Of a DNA stretch of 13,290 nucleotides, positions 1-6,786 are shown in pieces. The stretch lies in assembly GCA_034678415.1 (NCBI GenBank), contig JAXDBV010000298.1, positions 1 to 13,290 of the forward strand, read 5' to 3'. Position 1 is the first letter of the stretch; each line of letters starts with the position of its first letter. Source of the DNA: JAXDBV01 sp034678415 (GTDB lineage: Bacteria; Bacteroidota; Bacteroidia; Bacteroidales; VadinHA17). Position numbers and translations under genes: made by a program. A model generated the notes under the pieces. That model was not told the DNA's origin. It searched no databases and saw only the letters and a list, made by a program, of their open reading frames with translations.

Positions 1-2
1 CC

Positions 3-1010
3 CTGATCCTGTACCGGATGACTGGCGAAATGGTCAACGATACCTCCATGGCCGGCACTTCGATGCTTACGCGGCTGACTGACCGGAAATATTCGGAACG
101 GATACTGAATGCGATCGGAGTGAATAAAGATCTGTTTCCTCCCGCTGCCGAGCCCGGGACAAAGATCGGACACGTCACGGGAAAGGCTTCTCTGGAAACC
201 GGCATACCGGCCGGTCTGCCGGCCGTGGTCACCGGTCACGACACACAGTTCGCCGTCTTTGGTTCGGGTGCCCGCGAAAATGAGCCTGTCCTTAGCTCTG
301 GTACCTGGGACATACTTATGGTGCGGTCCAGGCACTTCCTCACCAATGATTACACACTGAAACAGAAGGTAACCACGGAACTGGATCCCGTCCCTGGACT
401 GTATAACATTGGTGTCCAATGGATTGCCTCGGGAATGCTGGAATGGATCATGCGTATGTTCTGGGCTGCCGAATGCGGCACGAACGATGTGTACGAACAA
501 ATGATCTCCCTGGCAGAAAAGGTGCCTGCAGGATCTAACGGGGTAACCATCCACCCTTCCTTTTTCCCGGAGCCGGGGAGCAACAACAAGGGAGCCATCC
601 TTGGCCTCCTCCTGAACACCCCCAGGGAAGAGATCTACCGTGCTGCGATTGAATCATTGGCATACCGTACAAGGCAGGGGCTCGAGGTGCTCCAGCATGC
701 GGGTATGTTCAGGGCCGATGCGGTGATATGCGTGGGCGGGGGATCCAAAAACCGCCTGCTGAACCAGGTGAGGGCAGATGTGCTGGGGATACCCCTCAAA
801 CTGGTAGATCAGAAAGAAACCACGGTGCTTGGCGCCGCAATGTTCGCTCTCACCGCAATGGGTGTCTACGCCTCAACCGACGAGGCAAGAGACGCGATGA
901 TCACTCCGTACCAGATAGTAAATCCCTCCGGGAAGAAACGGTATGAAGATCTGTACACACAGTTCCGGGAGATGACGGCCTTGTTTGCCGGCGGAACAGC
1001 ACATGCCTGA
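3..1010 (+). CDS. fucK: L-fuculokinase (FGGY carbohydrate kinase), 5'-truncated by window edge
   Basis: FGGY kinases phosphorylate sugars with ATP in the cytoplasm. FucK converts L-fuculose to L-fuculose 1-phosphate and can also act on D-ribulose-type ketoses. The frame is open to the window edge (codon CTG at 3), so the N-terminal part, including the first ATP/phosphate motif, is missing. About 335 residues remain of a family of roughly 480-500. Visible motifs, numbered from the Met at position 18, are: GHDTQFAVFGSGA near 73-85, the phosphate-binding LSSGTWDILMVRS near 92-104, GLYNIGVQWIASGMLEW near 127-143, and the adenosine-site GGGSKN near 240-245 followed by ETTVLGAAMFA. From memory, the GHDTQFA, SSGTW-ILMVRS and W-ASG-LEW blocks are characteristic of E. 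coli FucK, which favours fuculokinase over rhamnulokinase or xylulokinase. It ends 9 bp before the stop of the convergent gntR gene, leaving no room for a separate terminator. Family certain; exact sugar very likely but inferred. Confidence 0.92.
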   Translation: MILYRMTGEMVNDTSMAGTSMLTRLTDRKYSERILNAIGVNKDLFPPAAEPGTKIGHVTGKASLETGIPAGLPAVVTGHDTQFAVFGSGARENEPVLSSGTWDILMVRSRHFLTNDYTLKQKVTTELDPVPGLYNIGVQWIASGMLEWIMRMFWAAECGTNDVYEQMISLAEKVPAGSNGVTIHPSFFPEPGSNNKGAILGLLLNTPREEIYRAAIESLAYRTRQGLEVLQHAGMFRADAVICVGGGSKNRLLNQVRADVLGIPLKLVDQKETTVLGAAMFALTAMGVYASTDEARDAMITPYQIVNPSGKKRYEDLYTQFREMTALFAGGTAHA

Positions 1011-1019
1011 CATACGGGA

Positions 1020-1736
1020 TCAGAAAGTGCCGAAAAGGGCATGGACCGAGGTATTGCAATAGAGCGATGAGTAAAAGCTGAATCCTACCCTATTCGTGTC
1101 AAGCCTGCGTTCAAGATGCAGCACCGGTGCATCCTCCCGGATCTGCAGGTAACGGGCAATCTTCTTTCCTGCCCTGATAGCCCTTAACCTCTGCTCACCA
1201 CCCACCACCTGGATGTGGTAATCTTTCCTCAGTATATCGAAGAGTGACTTGTTCTCGAATGAGCGGGAGGTGAATCGTGGCAGGTTGACATTGGGCAGAT
1301 GGTTGATATCGTAAAACAATGGTTTCGAATCCACGAGCCTGATGCGTTCCAGCATGATGCATCCTGACTCTCGGATGCCGGGAGGAAGTGAAAATATGAA
1401 ATGGTCAGGCCATCTCATCACCAAGGGTTTGACAACGATCAACGTCTTCAGGTTCATGCTCGACAATGCCGCTGATGTGCCTGCCACGCTGAGGATACCT
1501 ATGCCCCGCGGAAGGGCGCTCACGATGCTCCCTTTCCCCTTTTGCTTCTTGATGTATCCATCATTCACCAGTGATGCCAGGGCCTGGCGCACCGTTGGAC
1601 GCGCCACACCATGCAGGGTGCTCAGCTCGTTCTCCGATGGCAACAGATCGCCTTCCACAAATACACCATCGGTGATCTGTTTCCTTAACAGCTCGTATAG
1701 CCGACGGTACTGCGGCAGGGTGTCTCTTGTGGTCAA
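1020..1736 (-). CDS. GntR-family transcriptional regulator with UTRA ligand-binding domain
   Basis: This is a DNA-binding repressor of the HutC/FarR subgroup (238 aa, typical length). Residues about 8-75 form the winged helix-turn-helix, with the diagnostic string LPSENELSTLHGVARPTVRQ followed by the wing GYIKKQKGKGSIV. Residues about 90-235 fit a UTRA domain, including the late R-IRAGKKIARYL-I-EDAPVLHLER segment. UTRA domains in this subgroup bind small effectors such as sugar phosphates or organic acids. The start is a TTG codon at 1736-1734: no in-frame ATG lies upstream before a stop at 1769-1767, and the next in-frame ATG (about residue 93) would remove the DNA-binding domain. The gene is divergent from the E2/E1 genes across a region with two palindromes fitting a GntR dimer, so it probably controls them and itself. 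The effector is unknown; fuculose 1-phosphate, lactate or pyruvate are guesses from context. Confidence 0.93.
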   Translation of the reverse strand: MTTRDTLPQYRRLYELLRKQITDGVFVEGDLLPSENELSTLHGVARPTVRQALASLVNDGYIKKQKGKGSIVSALPRGIGILSVAGTSAALSSMNLKTLIVVKPLVMRWPDHFIFSLPPGIRESGCIMLERIRLVDSKPLFYDINHLPNVNLPRFTSRSFENKSLFDILRKDYHIQVVGGEQRLRAIRAGKKIARYLQIREDAPVLHLERRLDTNRVGFSFYSSLYCNTSVHALFGTF

Positions 1737-1767
1737 AGAAAAAAATTTTTGTAAATATAAATAATAT

Positions 1768-1785
1768 TACTTGTATATACAAGTA
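1768..1785. promoter_or_regulatory. Palindromic operator O1, likely GntR-family binding site
   Basis: A perfect 18-bp inverted repeat, TACTTGTATATACAAGTA, lies in the divergent gntR/E2 intergenic region. Its core, ACTTGTA-TA-TACAAGT, has the size and symmetry expected for a GntR/UTRA dimer. It overlaps the candidate -33 element (TTG at 1771-1773) of the E2 promoter, so binding would block RNA polymerase. Binding by the adjacent regulator is inferred. Confidence 0.8.
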
Positions 1786-1801
1786 TTTGTATATATATTT
1801 G
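1771..1801 (+). promoter_or_regulatory. Candidate Bacteroidota-type promoter for the E2-E1 genes
   Basis: TATATTTG at 1794-1801 matches the -7 consensus TAnnTTTG known for Bacteroides. A TTG (-33-like) lies at 1771-1773, 20 bp upstream of it, the expected spacing. Predicted transcription start is near 1804-1806, giving a leader of about 67 nt before the E2 ATG. The surrounding DNA is very AT-rich, so a chance match is possible. Confidence 0.5.
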
Positions 1802-1841
1802 AAAGTCTTAATAATGATATATTTATAATTTGAAAATAATA

Positions 1842-1857
1842 ACTTGTATTTACAAGT
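1842..1857. promoter_or_regulatory. Palindromic operator O2, likely GntR-family binding site
   Basis: ACTTGTA-TT-TACAAGT has two perfect 7-bp arms around a 2-bp centre. It is identical to O1 in both arms and differs only in the central dinucleotide. It sits 14 bp upstream of the E2 start codon, downstream of the predicted transcription start, so it could act as a roadblock or as the second site of a cooperative pair. The O1-O2 centre distance is 73 bp, close to seven helical turns. Confidence 0.78.
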
Positions 1858-1871
1858 AAACCTTTAATTCC

Positions 1872-3188
1872 ATGGCAGTTGCAGTTATCATGCCAAAGCT
1901 TGGGCAGTCGGTCGAGTCATGTATCATCACCGAATGGTATAAGAATATCGGCGACCGCGTTGAAGCAGGGGAACTACTTTTCGCCTATGAGACCGATAAG
2001 GCTTCATTTGTGTATGAATCGAAGGATGATGGCGTCCTGCTGGATATCTTCTTCGGTGTGGGACAGGAAGTGCCGGTACATACCCATGTGGCGGTTATAG
2101 GCCAGCACGGGGAAGCCTATGATAACCTCAGGCCCGGAAATGAACCGGCAAGGGAACCGGTTAGGGATGCACAGACGGGAGAGACAACCGTCTCATCTGC
2201 TAAGCCGGGAAAACAGGACCAGCCGTCCGATAAGGTGAGGAGGATATCCCCTCGGGCACGCAACCTGGCCCAACGGCTGGGCGTCGAAAAAATAAATATT
2301 ACTGGTTCAGGGCCGCAGGGACGAATCATCGAATCCGATGTTCAGAACTATTATGAGAACCGGCCACGCATCACCCCCTTGGCCAGGGCTATCATGGAAC
2401 AGGAAAATATCGCGCTTGACAGTACCTCCGTTGAACCACGAAAACGGGTGACCAGCCGTGATCTCACTTCAGCGGTTATCAGGGACGATGAAGTGGAAAT
2501 TGTCCCTCTGTCGAACATCAGAAGGATCATCGCCGAGGGCATGCAGCGCTCACTGCAGAACGCCGCCCAGCTTACGCATCATCTTAGCGCCAACGCCTCG
2601 AAGCTGCTGGAACTCCGCCGATCGGTCAAGGAAAGAAGGTTGTCTGGCCAGGATATCCCTGATATCAATATTAATGATATGGTCTGTTATGCTGTGATCA
2701 GGGCGTTGCTGAAGCATCCCGATATCAACGCCCACTTCCTGGGCGACAGCCTCCGCAGGTTCAGAACCGTGCATCTCGGTATGGCAGTGGATACACCAAG
2801 GGGACTGATGGTACCGGTTCTTCAGAATGCCCATCAGTATGACCTCCGCACGCTGGCTGCCAGGCTCAAGGACCTCGCTTCGCGCTGCCAGGGCGGCAGT
2901 ATCGATCCCGACCTGCTGCAGCCTGAAAAAGCATCGTTTACTGTCACAAACCTGGGGGTGTACGGCATTGAGATGTTCACGCCCGTGCTGAACCTCCCCC
3001 AGGTCGGTATCATGGGTGTCAACACTGTCGTTGAGCGACCCGCGCACGACGGCCGGGGCGGGATATCATTAACCCCCTTTATCGGCCTGTCGCTCACCTA
3101 CGATCACCGTGCCATTGACGGGGCGCCGGCTTCCCGGTTCCTCATGGATGTTAAGAAAGAAATTGAGTGTATTGATATGAATGTTTAA
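1872..3188 (+). CDS. Dihydrolipoyl acyltransferase, E2 of a 2-oxoacid dehydrogenase complex
   Basis: E2 forms the core of pyruvate-, branched-chain- or acetoin-type dehydrogenase complexes and moves the acyl group from lipoate to CoA. At 438 aa, the domain order is: N-terminal lipoyl domain (about 2-78) with the lipoylation site ETDKAS (Lys43); a charged, Pro-containing linker (about 82-120); a peripheral-subunit-binding domain (about 122-158, SPRARNLAQRLGV...GPQGRIIESDV); a second, degenerate copy-like segment (about 167-200, TPLARAIMEQENIAL...RVTSRDL); and the catalytic domain (about 207-435) ending with the active-site motif DHRAIDG (His412, Asp416). All key residues are present, so it should be active. 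Start ATG at 1872 follows operator O2. The fused E1 gene follows after 26 bp, making a two-gene E2-E1 module in the reverse of the usual E1-E2 order. No E3 is in the window, so a housekeeping dihydrolipoamide dehydrogenase is presumably shared. The substrate cannot be read from sequence. Confidence 0.95.
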   Translation: MAVAVIMPKLGQSVESCIITEWYKNIGDRVEAGELLFAYETDKASFVYESKDDGVLLDIFFGVGQEVPVHTHVAVIGQHGEAYDNLRPGNEPAREPVRDAQTGETTVSSAKPGKQDQPSDKVRRISPRARNLAQRLGVEKINITGSGPQGRIIESDVQNYYENRPRITPLARAIMEQENIALDSTSVEPRKRVTSRDLTSAVIRDDEVEIVPLSNIRRIIAEGMQRSLQNAAQLTHHLSANASKLLELRRSVKERRLSGQDIPDININDMVCYAVIRALLKHPDINAHFLGDSLRRFRTVHLGMAVDTPRGLMVPVLQNAHQYDLRTLAARLKDLASRCQGGSIDPDLLQPEKASFTVTNLGVYGIEMFTPVLNLPQVGIMGVNTVVERPAHDGRGGISLTPFIGLSLTYDHRAIDGAPASRFLMDVKKEIECIDMNV

Positions 3189-3214
3189 CATACCTTATTT
3201 ATTTAATCATACCT

Positions 3215-5674
3215 ATGCCAAGGGAATTATTTATTGATCCTGCCGTGGTGCGCAAACCCGGTGTGATACGTTTCGGTTCCATACCGGTAAACCAGTATGC
3301 AGCCGGTATTGACGAAGAAAAAAAGAACTATGCCGTCGGCGATCTGCTCAGGATATACCGTGATATGTCGATCATACGTGAGTTTGAGACCATGCTTCAC
3401 CTGATAAAGACCTCGAACGAATATAAAGGTATCAAGTATAATCATCCGGGGCCGGCACACCTGTCGGCCGGGCAGGAGGCAGCGGCTGTGGGAATGGCTT
3501 ACCTCCTGGGCGTGGATGATTTCATTTTCGGGTCACACCGCAGCCACGGGGAGATACTGGCCAAGGGATTATCGGCTATTCATAAGCTCGACCAGCAGAC
3601 CCTGATGAACATCATGAAAAACTATTTCAACGGCGAGATACTGCGGGTGGTGGAGGAAAAAAAGAAGTATGACAATACCCATGCATTGGCCAACGATTTC
3701 CTCCTTTACGGTACCCTGGCAGAGATCTTCGCACGTGAGACCGGCTTCAACAGGGGCCTTGGCGGGTCGATGCACGCCTTTTTCGTCCCCTTCGGCATCT
3801 TCCCGAACAACGCCATCGTCGGTGGTTCGGGAGATATCGGCGTGGGAGCCGCCCTGTTCAAGAAAGTGAACCGGAAACCCGGTATCGTGGTGATCAATAT
3901 CGGCGATGCTTCTTTTGGCTGCGGCCCCGTATGGGAAGGAATATGCTTTGCCACCATGGACCAGTTCAACTGCCTGTGGAAGGGTGATTACCGGGGCGGC
4001 TTGCCCCTGATCTTCAATTTCATGAATAACCAGTATGGCATGGGCGGCCAGACACAGGGCGAGACCATGGGATACGGTATCCTGGCTCGTGTGGGCGCCG
4101 GCGTAAACCCCGACATGATGCATGCCGAAAGGGTGGACGGATATAACCCTCTCGCCGTGATCGACGCCTTCCGCCGTAAAATGGAGATTATACGCCAGAA
4201 GAGTGGACCCGTCCTGCTCGATACCCTCACATATCGCTACAGCGGTCACTCTCCCTCAGATGCTTCATCATACAGAACAAAGGAAGAGCTGGAAAGATGG
4301 ATGGAGCATGATTCCATAAAATCATTCGGGAAACAGCTCGTAAGCGCCGGTATTGCCACCGATGACGACCTGCAGAAGATACGCGAAGACGTAGACAACA
4401 TGATTTACCATGTCGCCTCACTGGCAACGGATGACAAGATATCACCCAGGATGGATGCTGAAAAAATCGGATCCATGATGTTCTCTTACGGATCGGCGGA
4501 GAAGATGGAAGACAGCACGCCTGAAGTGCTGATCCCGCTGGAAGAGAATCCCCGTGTGAAGCAGATAGAAAACAAGGCACGGTTTGGGATCGATGATCAG
4601 GGCAGGACGGTGTCGAAAATGAAGGCTTTCCAGCTGAGGGATGGTATTTTCGAAGCGATCATCGACAGGTTTTACAAGGATCCCACGATGGTGGCTTACG
4701 GGGAAGAGAACCGCGACTGGGGCGGCGCCTTTGCCGTCTACCGCGGGCTTACGGAAGCGCTGCCGTACCACCGCCTTTTCAACACCTCCATCTCCGAGGG
4801 GGCGATCGTCGGTACGGCCATCGGTTATGGCATGGCCGGAGGAAGGGTTGTGGCTGAGATCATGTATGCCGACTTCCTCGGCAGGGCCGGTGATGAGACC
4901 TTCAACCAGTTGCCCAAGTGGCAGGCCATGAGCGGAAACACCCTCCGCATGCCCGTCGTCATCCGTGTGTCGGTGGGATCAAAATATGGCGCACAGCACT
5001 CGCAGGACTGGTCATCACTCCTGGCACATATACCGGGACTGAAGGTGGTGTACCCCTGTACACCCTATGACGCCAAAGGGATCATGAACAGCGCATTACA
5101 GGGCACCGACCCCGTGGTCTTCTTCGAAAGCCAGAAAATATATGATGTGGGAGAATACTTCCACGAGGGAGGTGTGCCCGAAGGATACTATGAAATACCG
5201 ATCGGTGAGCCCGATATTAAAAAGAAGGGCAGTGATATCACCATACTAACTATCGGCCCAACCCTTTATACTGCCGTGGAAGCCGCGCAGATCCTTGACA
5301 AACAGTTCGGATTGTCGGCAGAGATCATCGATGCACGCAGCCTCGTGCCTTTTAACTACGATATCGTGATCGGATCGGTAAAGAAGACAGGCAGGATCAT
5401 CCTGGCCAGCGATGCCTCGCAGCGAGGATCATTCCTCAACGACCTGGCACAGAACATCAGCGAGCTGGCCTTTGACTACCTCGACGCCCCACCCGTCGTG
5501 GTCGGCGCGAGAAACTGGATCGTGCCTGCCTTCGAGATGGAAAAATTCTTCTTCCCCCAGAAAGAGTGGCTGATTGATGCCATACATGAAAAGATCCTGC
5601 CGCTGAAAGGACACAAGACATCTCTAGACTTCAGCGCTGCCGAACAGATAAGAAGGGCAAGGCTGGGAATCTGA
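3215..5674 (+). CDS. Fused alpha-beta E1 component of a thiamine-diphosphate 2-oxoacid dehydrogenase
   Basis: E1 decarboxylates a 2-oxoacid using thiamine diphosphate and acylates the E2 lipoyl group. One 819-aa chain carries both subunits. The alpha part (about 40-415) has HLSAGQEAA (82-90), HRSHGE (108-113), GLGGSMHAF (181-189), the ThDP/Mg motif GDAS (230-233) with NN at 271-272, and the loop YRYSGHSPSDASSYRTKEEL (340-359). The beta part (about 465-800) has GEENRDWGGAF (496-506), ISEGAIVGTAIGYGMAGGR (526-544), ADFLGRAGDETFNQ (552-565) and the catalytic-type QHSQDW (594-599). Usual alpha-beta fusions are about 660-700 aa. The extra length is an N-terminal extension (about 1-40), an insertion of roughly 40 residues between HRSHGE and GGSMH, a longer GDx-to-NN spacing (about 40 rather than 30), and a long linker (about 415-465). 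GDG is replaced by GDA. The start is the first ATG after the E2 stop. Substrate unknown: pyruvate is simplest, but a lactaldehyde-derived or branched 2-oxoacid is possible. Confidence 0.94.
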   Translation: MPRELFIDPAVVRKPGVIRFGSIPVNQYAAGIDEEKKNYAVGDLLRIYRDMSIIREFETMLHLIKTSNEYKGIKYNHPGPAHLSAGQEAAAVGMAYLLGVDDFIFGSHRSHGEILAKGLSAIHKLDQQTLMNIMKNYFNGEILRVVEEKKKYDNTHALANDFLLYGTLAEIFARETGFNRGLGGSMHAFFVPFGIFPNNAIVGGSGDIGVGAALFKKVNRKPGIVVINIGDASFGCGPVWEGICFATMDQFNCLWKGDYRGGLPLIFNFMNNQYGMGGQTQGETMGYGILARVGAGVNPDMMHAERVDGYNPLAVIDAFRRKMEIIRQKSGPVLLDTLTYRYSGHSPSDASSYRTKEELERWMEHDSIKSFGKQLVSAGIATDDDLQKIREDVDNMIYHVASLATDDKISPRMDAEKIGSMMFSYGSAEKMEDSTPEVLIPLEENPRVKQIENKARFGIDDQGRTVSKMKAFQLRDGIFEAIIDRFYKDPTMVAYGEENRDWGGAFAVYRGLTEALPYHRLFNTSISEGAIVGTAIGYGMAGGRVVAEIMYADFLGRAGDETFNQLPKWQAMSGNTLRMPVVIRVSVGSKYGAQHSQDWSSLLAHIPGLKVVYPCTPYDAKGIMNSALQGTDPVVFFESQKIYDVGEYFHEGGVPEGYYEIPIGEPDIKKKGSDITILTIGPTLYTAVEAAQILDKQFGLSAEIIDARSLVPFNYDIVIGSVKKTGRIILASDASQRGSFLNDLAQNISELAFDYLDAPPVVVGARNWIVPAFEMEKFFFPQKEWLIDAIHEKILPLKGHKTSLDFSAAEQIRRARLGI

Positions 5675-5780
5675 ACAATAAAGGAAGGCATCATGGAGAC
5701 TGGTATTCATACACAAAGGATGTCATTCTGCCGGGGAACTTCATATGATTTTTCTTACTTTTATGCATCAAAGCACAGCC

Positions 5781-6572
5781 ATGAAAAAGATCATTGAAGA
5801 GATACGAAACAAGACCGGTTTTATTTCCGATATGGACGGGGTTATCTACCATGGCAATAAGCTGCTCCCGGGAGCGAAGGAGTTTGTTGCATGGCTCAAG
5901 AGAGAGAACAAGAAGTTCCTGTTCCTGACCAACTCGAGTGAACGCACACCCCAGGAACTACAGGCCAAGCTGCTGAGGATGGGGATAGCGGTGGAACAGG
6001 ATGTGTTCTATACCTCGGCCCTGGCCACCGCCATGTTCCTCGCATCGCAGAAACCCCGGGGAAGCGCCTATGTGATCGGAGAGGCGGGCCTGATAAATGC
6101 CCTTTATAATGTTGGATATACCCTTGACAGCGTTGATCCTGATTATGTGGTGGTGGGCGAAACGCGTACCTACAGTTATGAGAAAATTGAGACAGCCGTA
6201 AACCTTGTGCTCAGAGGATCAAGGTTGATAGGCGCCAACCCTGACCTCACCGGCCCCACAGAAACAGGTATTGTACCGGCTACCAAAGCACTCATTGCAC
6301 CCATTGAGGTGGCCACCGGCCATACCGCCTATTTCGTCGGTAAACCAAACCCCCTCATGATGCGTAATGCCCTCAAACAGCTGGGCGTGAAAAGGGAAGA
6401 TTCGATCATCATCGGCGACAGGATGGATACCGATATCATCGCCGGAATTGAATCGGAAATAGATACCTGCCTGGTGCTCAGTGGTATCACATCGAGAAAA
6501 ATGATCGACAGCTTCCCTTACAGGCCCCATTATGTTCTTGACGGGGTGGAAGATATTGTGAAGGAACTGTGA
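5781..6572 (+). CDS. HAD-IIA (NagD-type) phosphatase
   Basis: This is a cytoplasmic haloacid-dehalogenase-superfamily phosphohydrolase of subfamily IIA (NagD/AraL/phosphoglycolate-phosphatase group). With the ATG at 5781 it is 263 aa, a normal length. The four HAD motifs are present: I, DMDGV (17-21, nucleophile Asp17 and acid Asp19); II, TNSS (50-53); III, Lys188 in GKPNP; IV, GDRMDTD (212-218). The C2-type cap lies between II and III (about 70-180). Two in-frame ATGs lie upstream (5745 and 5763). I chose 5781 because family members begin shortly before motif I and the residues encoded upstream look unconserved. It lies 106 bp after the E1 gene on the same strand with no clear terminator between, so it may be co-transcribed. 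The substrate is unknown. Related enzymes in sugar operons (B. subtilis AraL) remove phosphates from sugar phosphates that accumulate, and a similar detoxifying role is plausible here. Confidence 0.9.
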   Translation: MKKIIEEIRNKTGFISDMDGVIYHGNKLLPGAKEFVAWLKRENKKFLFLTNSSERTPQELQAKLLRMGIAVEQDVFYTSALATAMFLASQKPRGSAYVIGEAGLINALYNVGYTLDSVDPDYVVVGETRTYSYEKIETAVNLVLRGSRLIGANPDLTGPTETGIVPATKALIAPIEVATGHTAYFVGKPNPLMMRNALKQLGVKREDSIIIGDRMDTDIIAGIESEIDTCLVLSGITSRKMIDSFPYRPHYVLDGVEDIVKEL

Positions 6573-6700
6573 TATGGAAACCGGGAGGCAGCCGGAATGG
6601 TAATACAAAAATGAAATGAGTGAACACTCTGATATGTCCTGAAGAATTATTGAATTATGACTGAGTTATATGAGAGGGAATTACATAATTTATTTCTTTA

Positions 6701-6740
6701 CTGCAAAGCAGGCATCATTGGAGGTAATCGCCTGCTACCT
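6701..6740 (+). other. Alternative short hairpins in the 214-bp HAD-AKR gap
   Basis: The gap 6573-6786 is AT-rich and holds no convincing gene. Within it, AGCAGGC (6707-6713) pairs with GCCTGCT (6730-6736) around a 16-nt loop. AGGTA (6722-6726) can instead pair with TACCT (6736-6740), and CTGC-AAA-GCAG (6701-6711) can form its own small stem. The stems share bases and so compete. There is no following T-run, so a simple terminator is unlikely. It may be a leader element of the downstream operon or chance. Confidence 0.25.
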
Positions 6741-6786
6741 TTTGCGAAGCGAGGTCTTGGGTATAACCGAATAATTGTTGAGCAAT

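Noticed and set aside
1561..1782. Alternative ATG-started minus-strand frame overlapping the gntR start
   Set aside because: It is in a different frame from the conserved winged-helix sequence and encodes no recognisable motif. The TTG-started frame is the real regulator.
1784..1799. Possible third operator, ATTTGTATATATAT-like, next to O1
   Set aside because: Only one half resembles the operator arm and the second arm is missing. The AT-rich context makes this unremarkable.
3569..4249. Antisense frame of 226 codons inside the E1 gene
   Set aside because: It lies wholly within conserved E1 alpha sequence and is a shadow of that coding frame.
6580..6596. CCGG...CCGG hairpin just after the HAD gene as a terminator
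   Set aside because: It has only 4-bp arms and no T-run follows, which is too weak to call.
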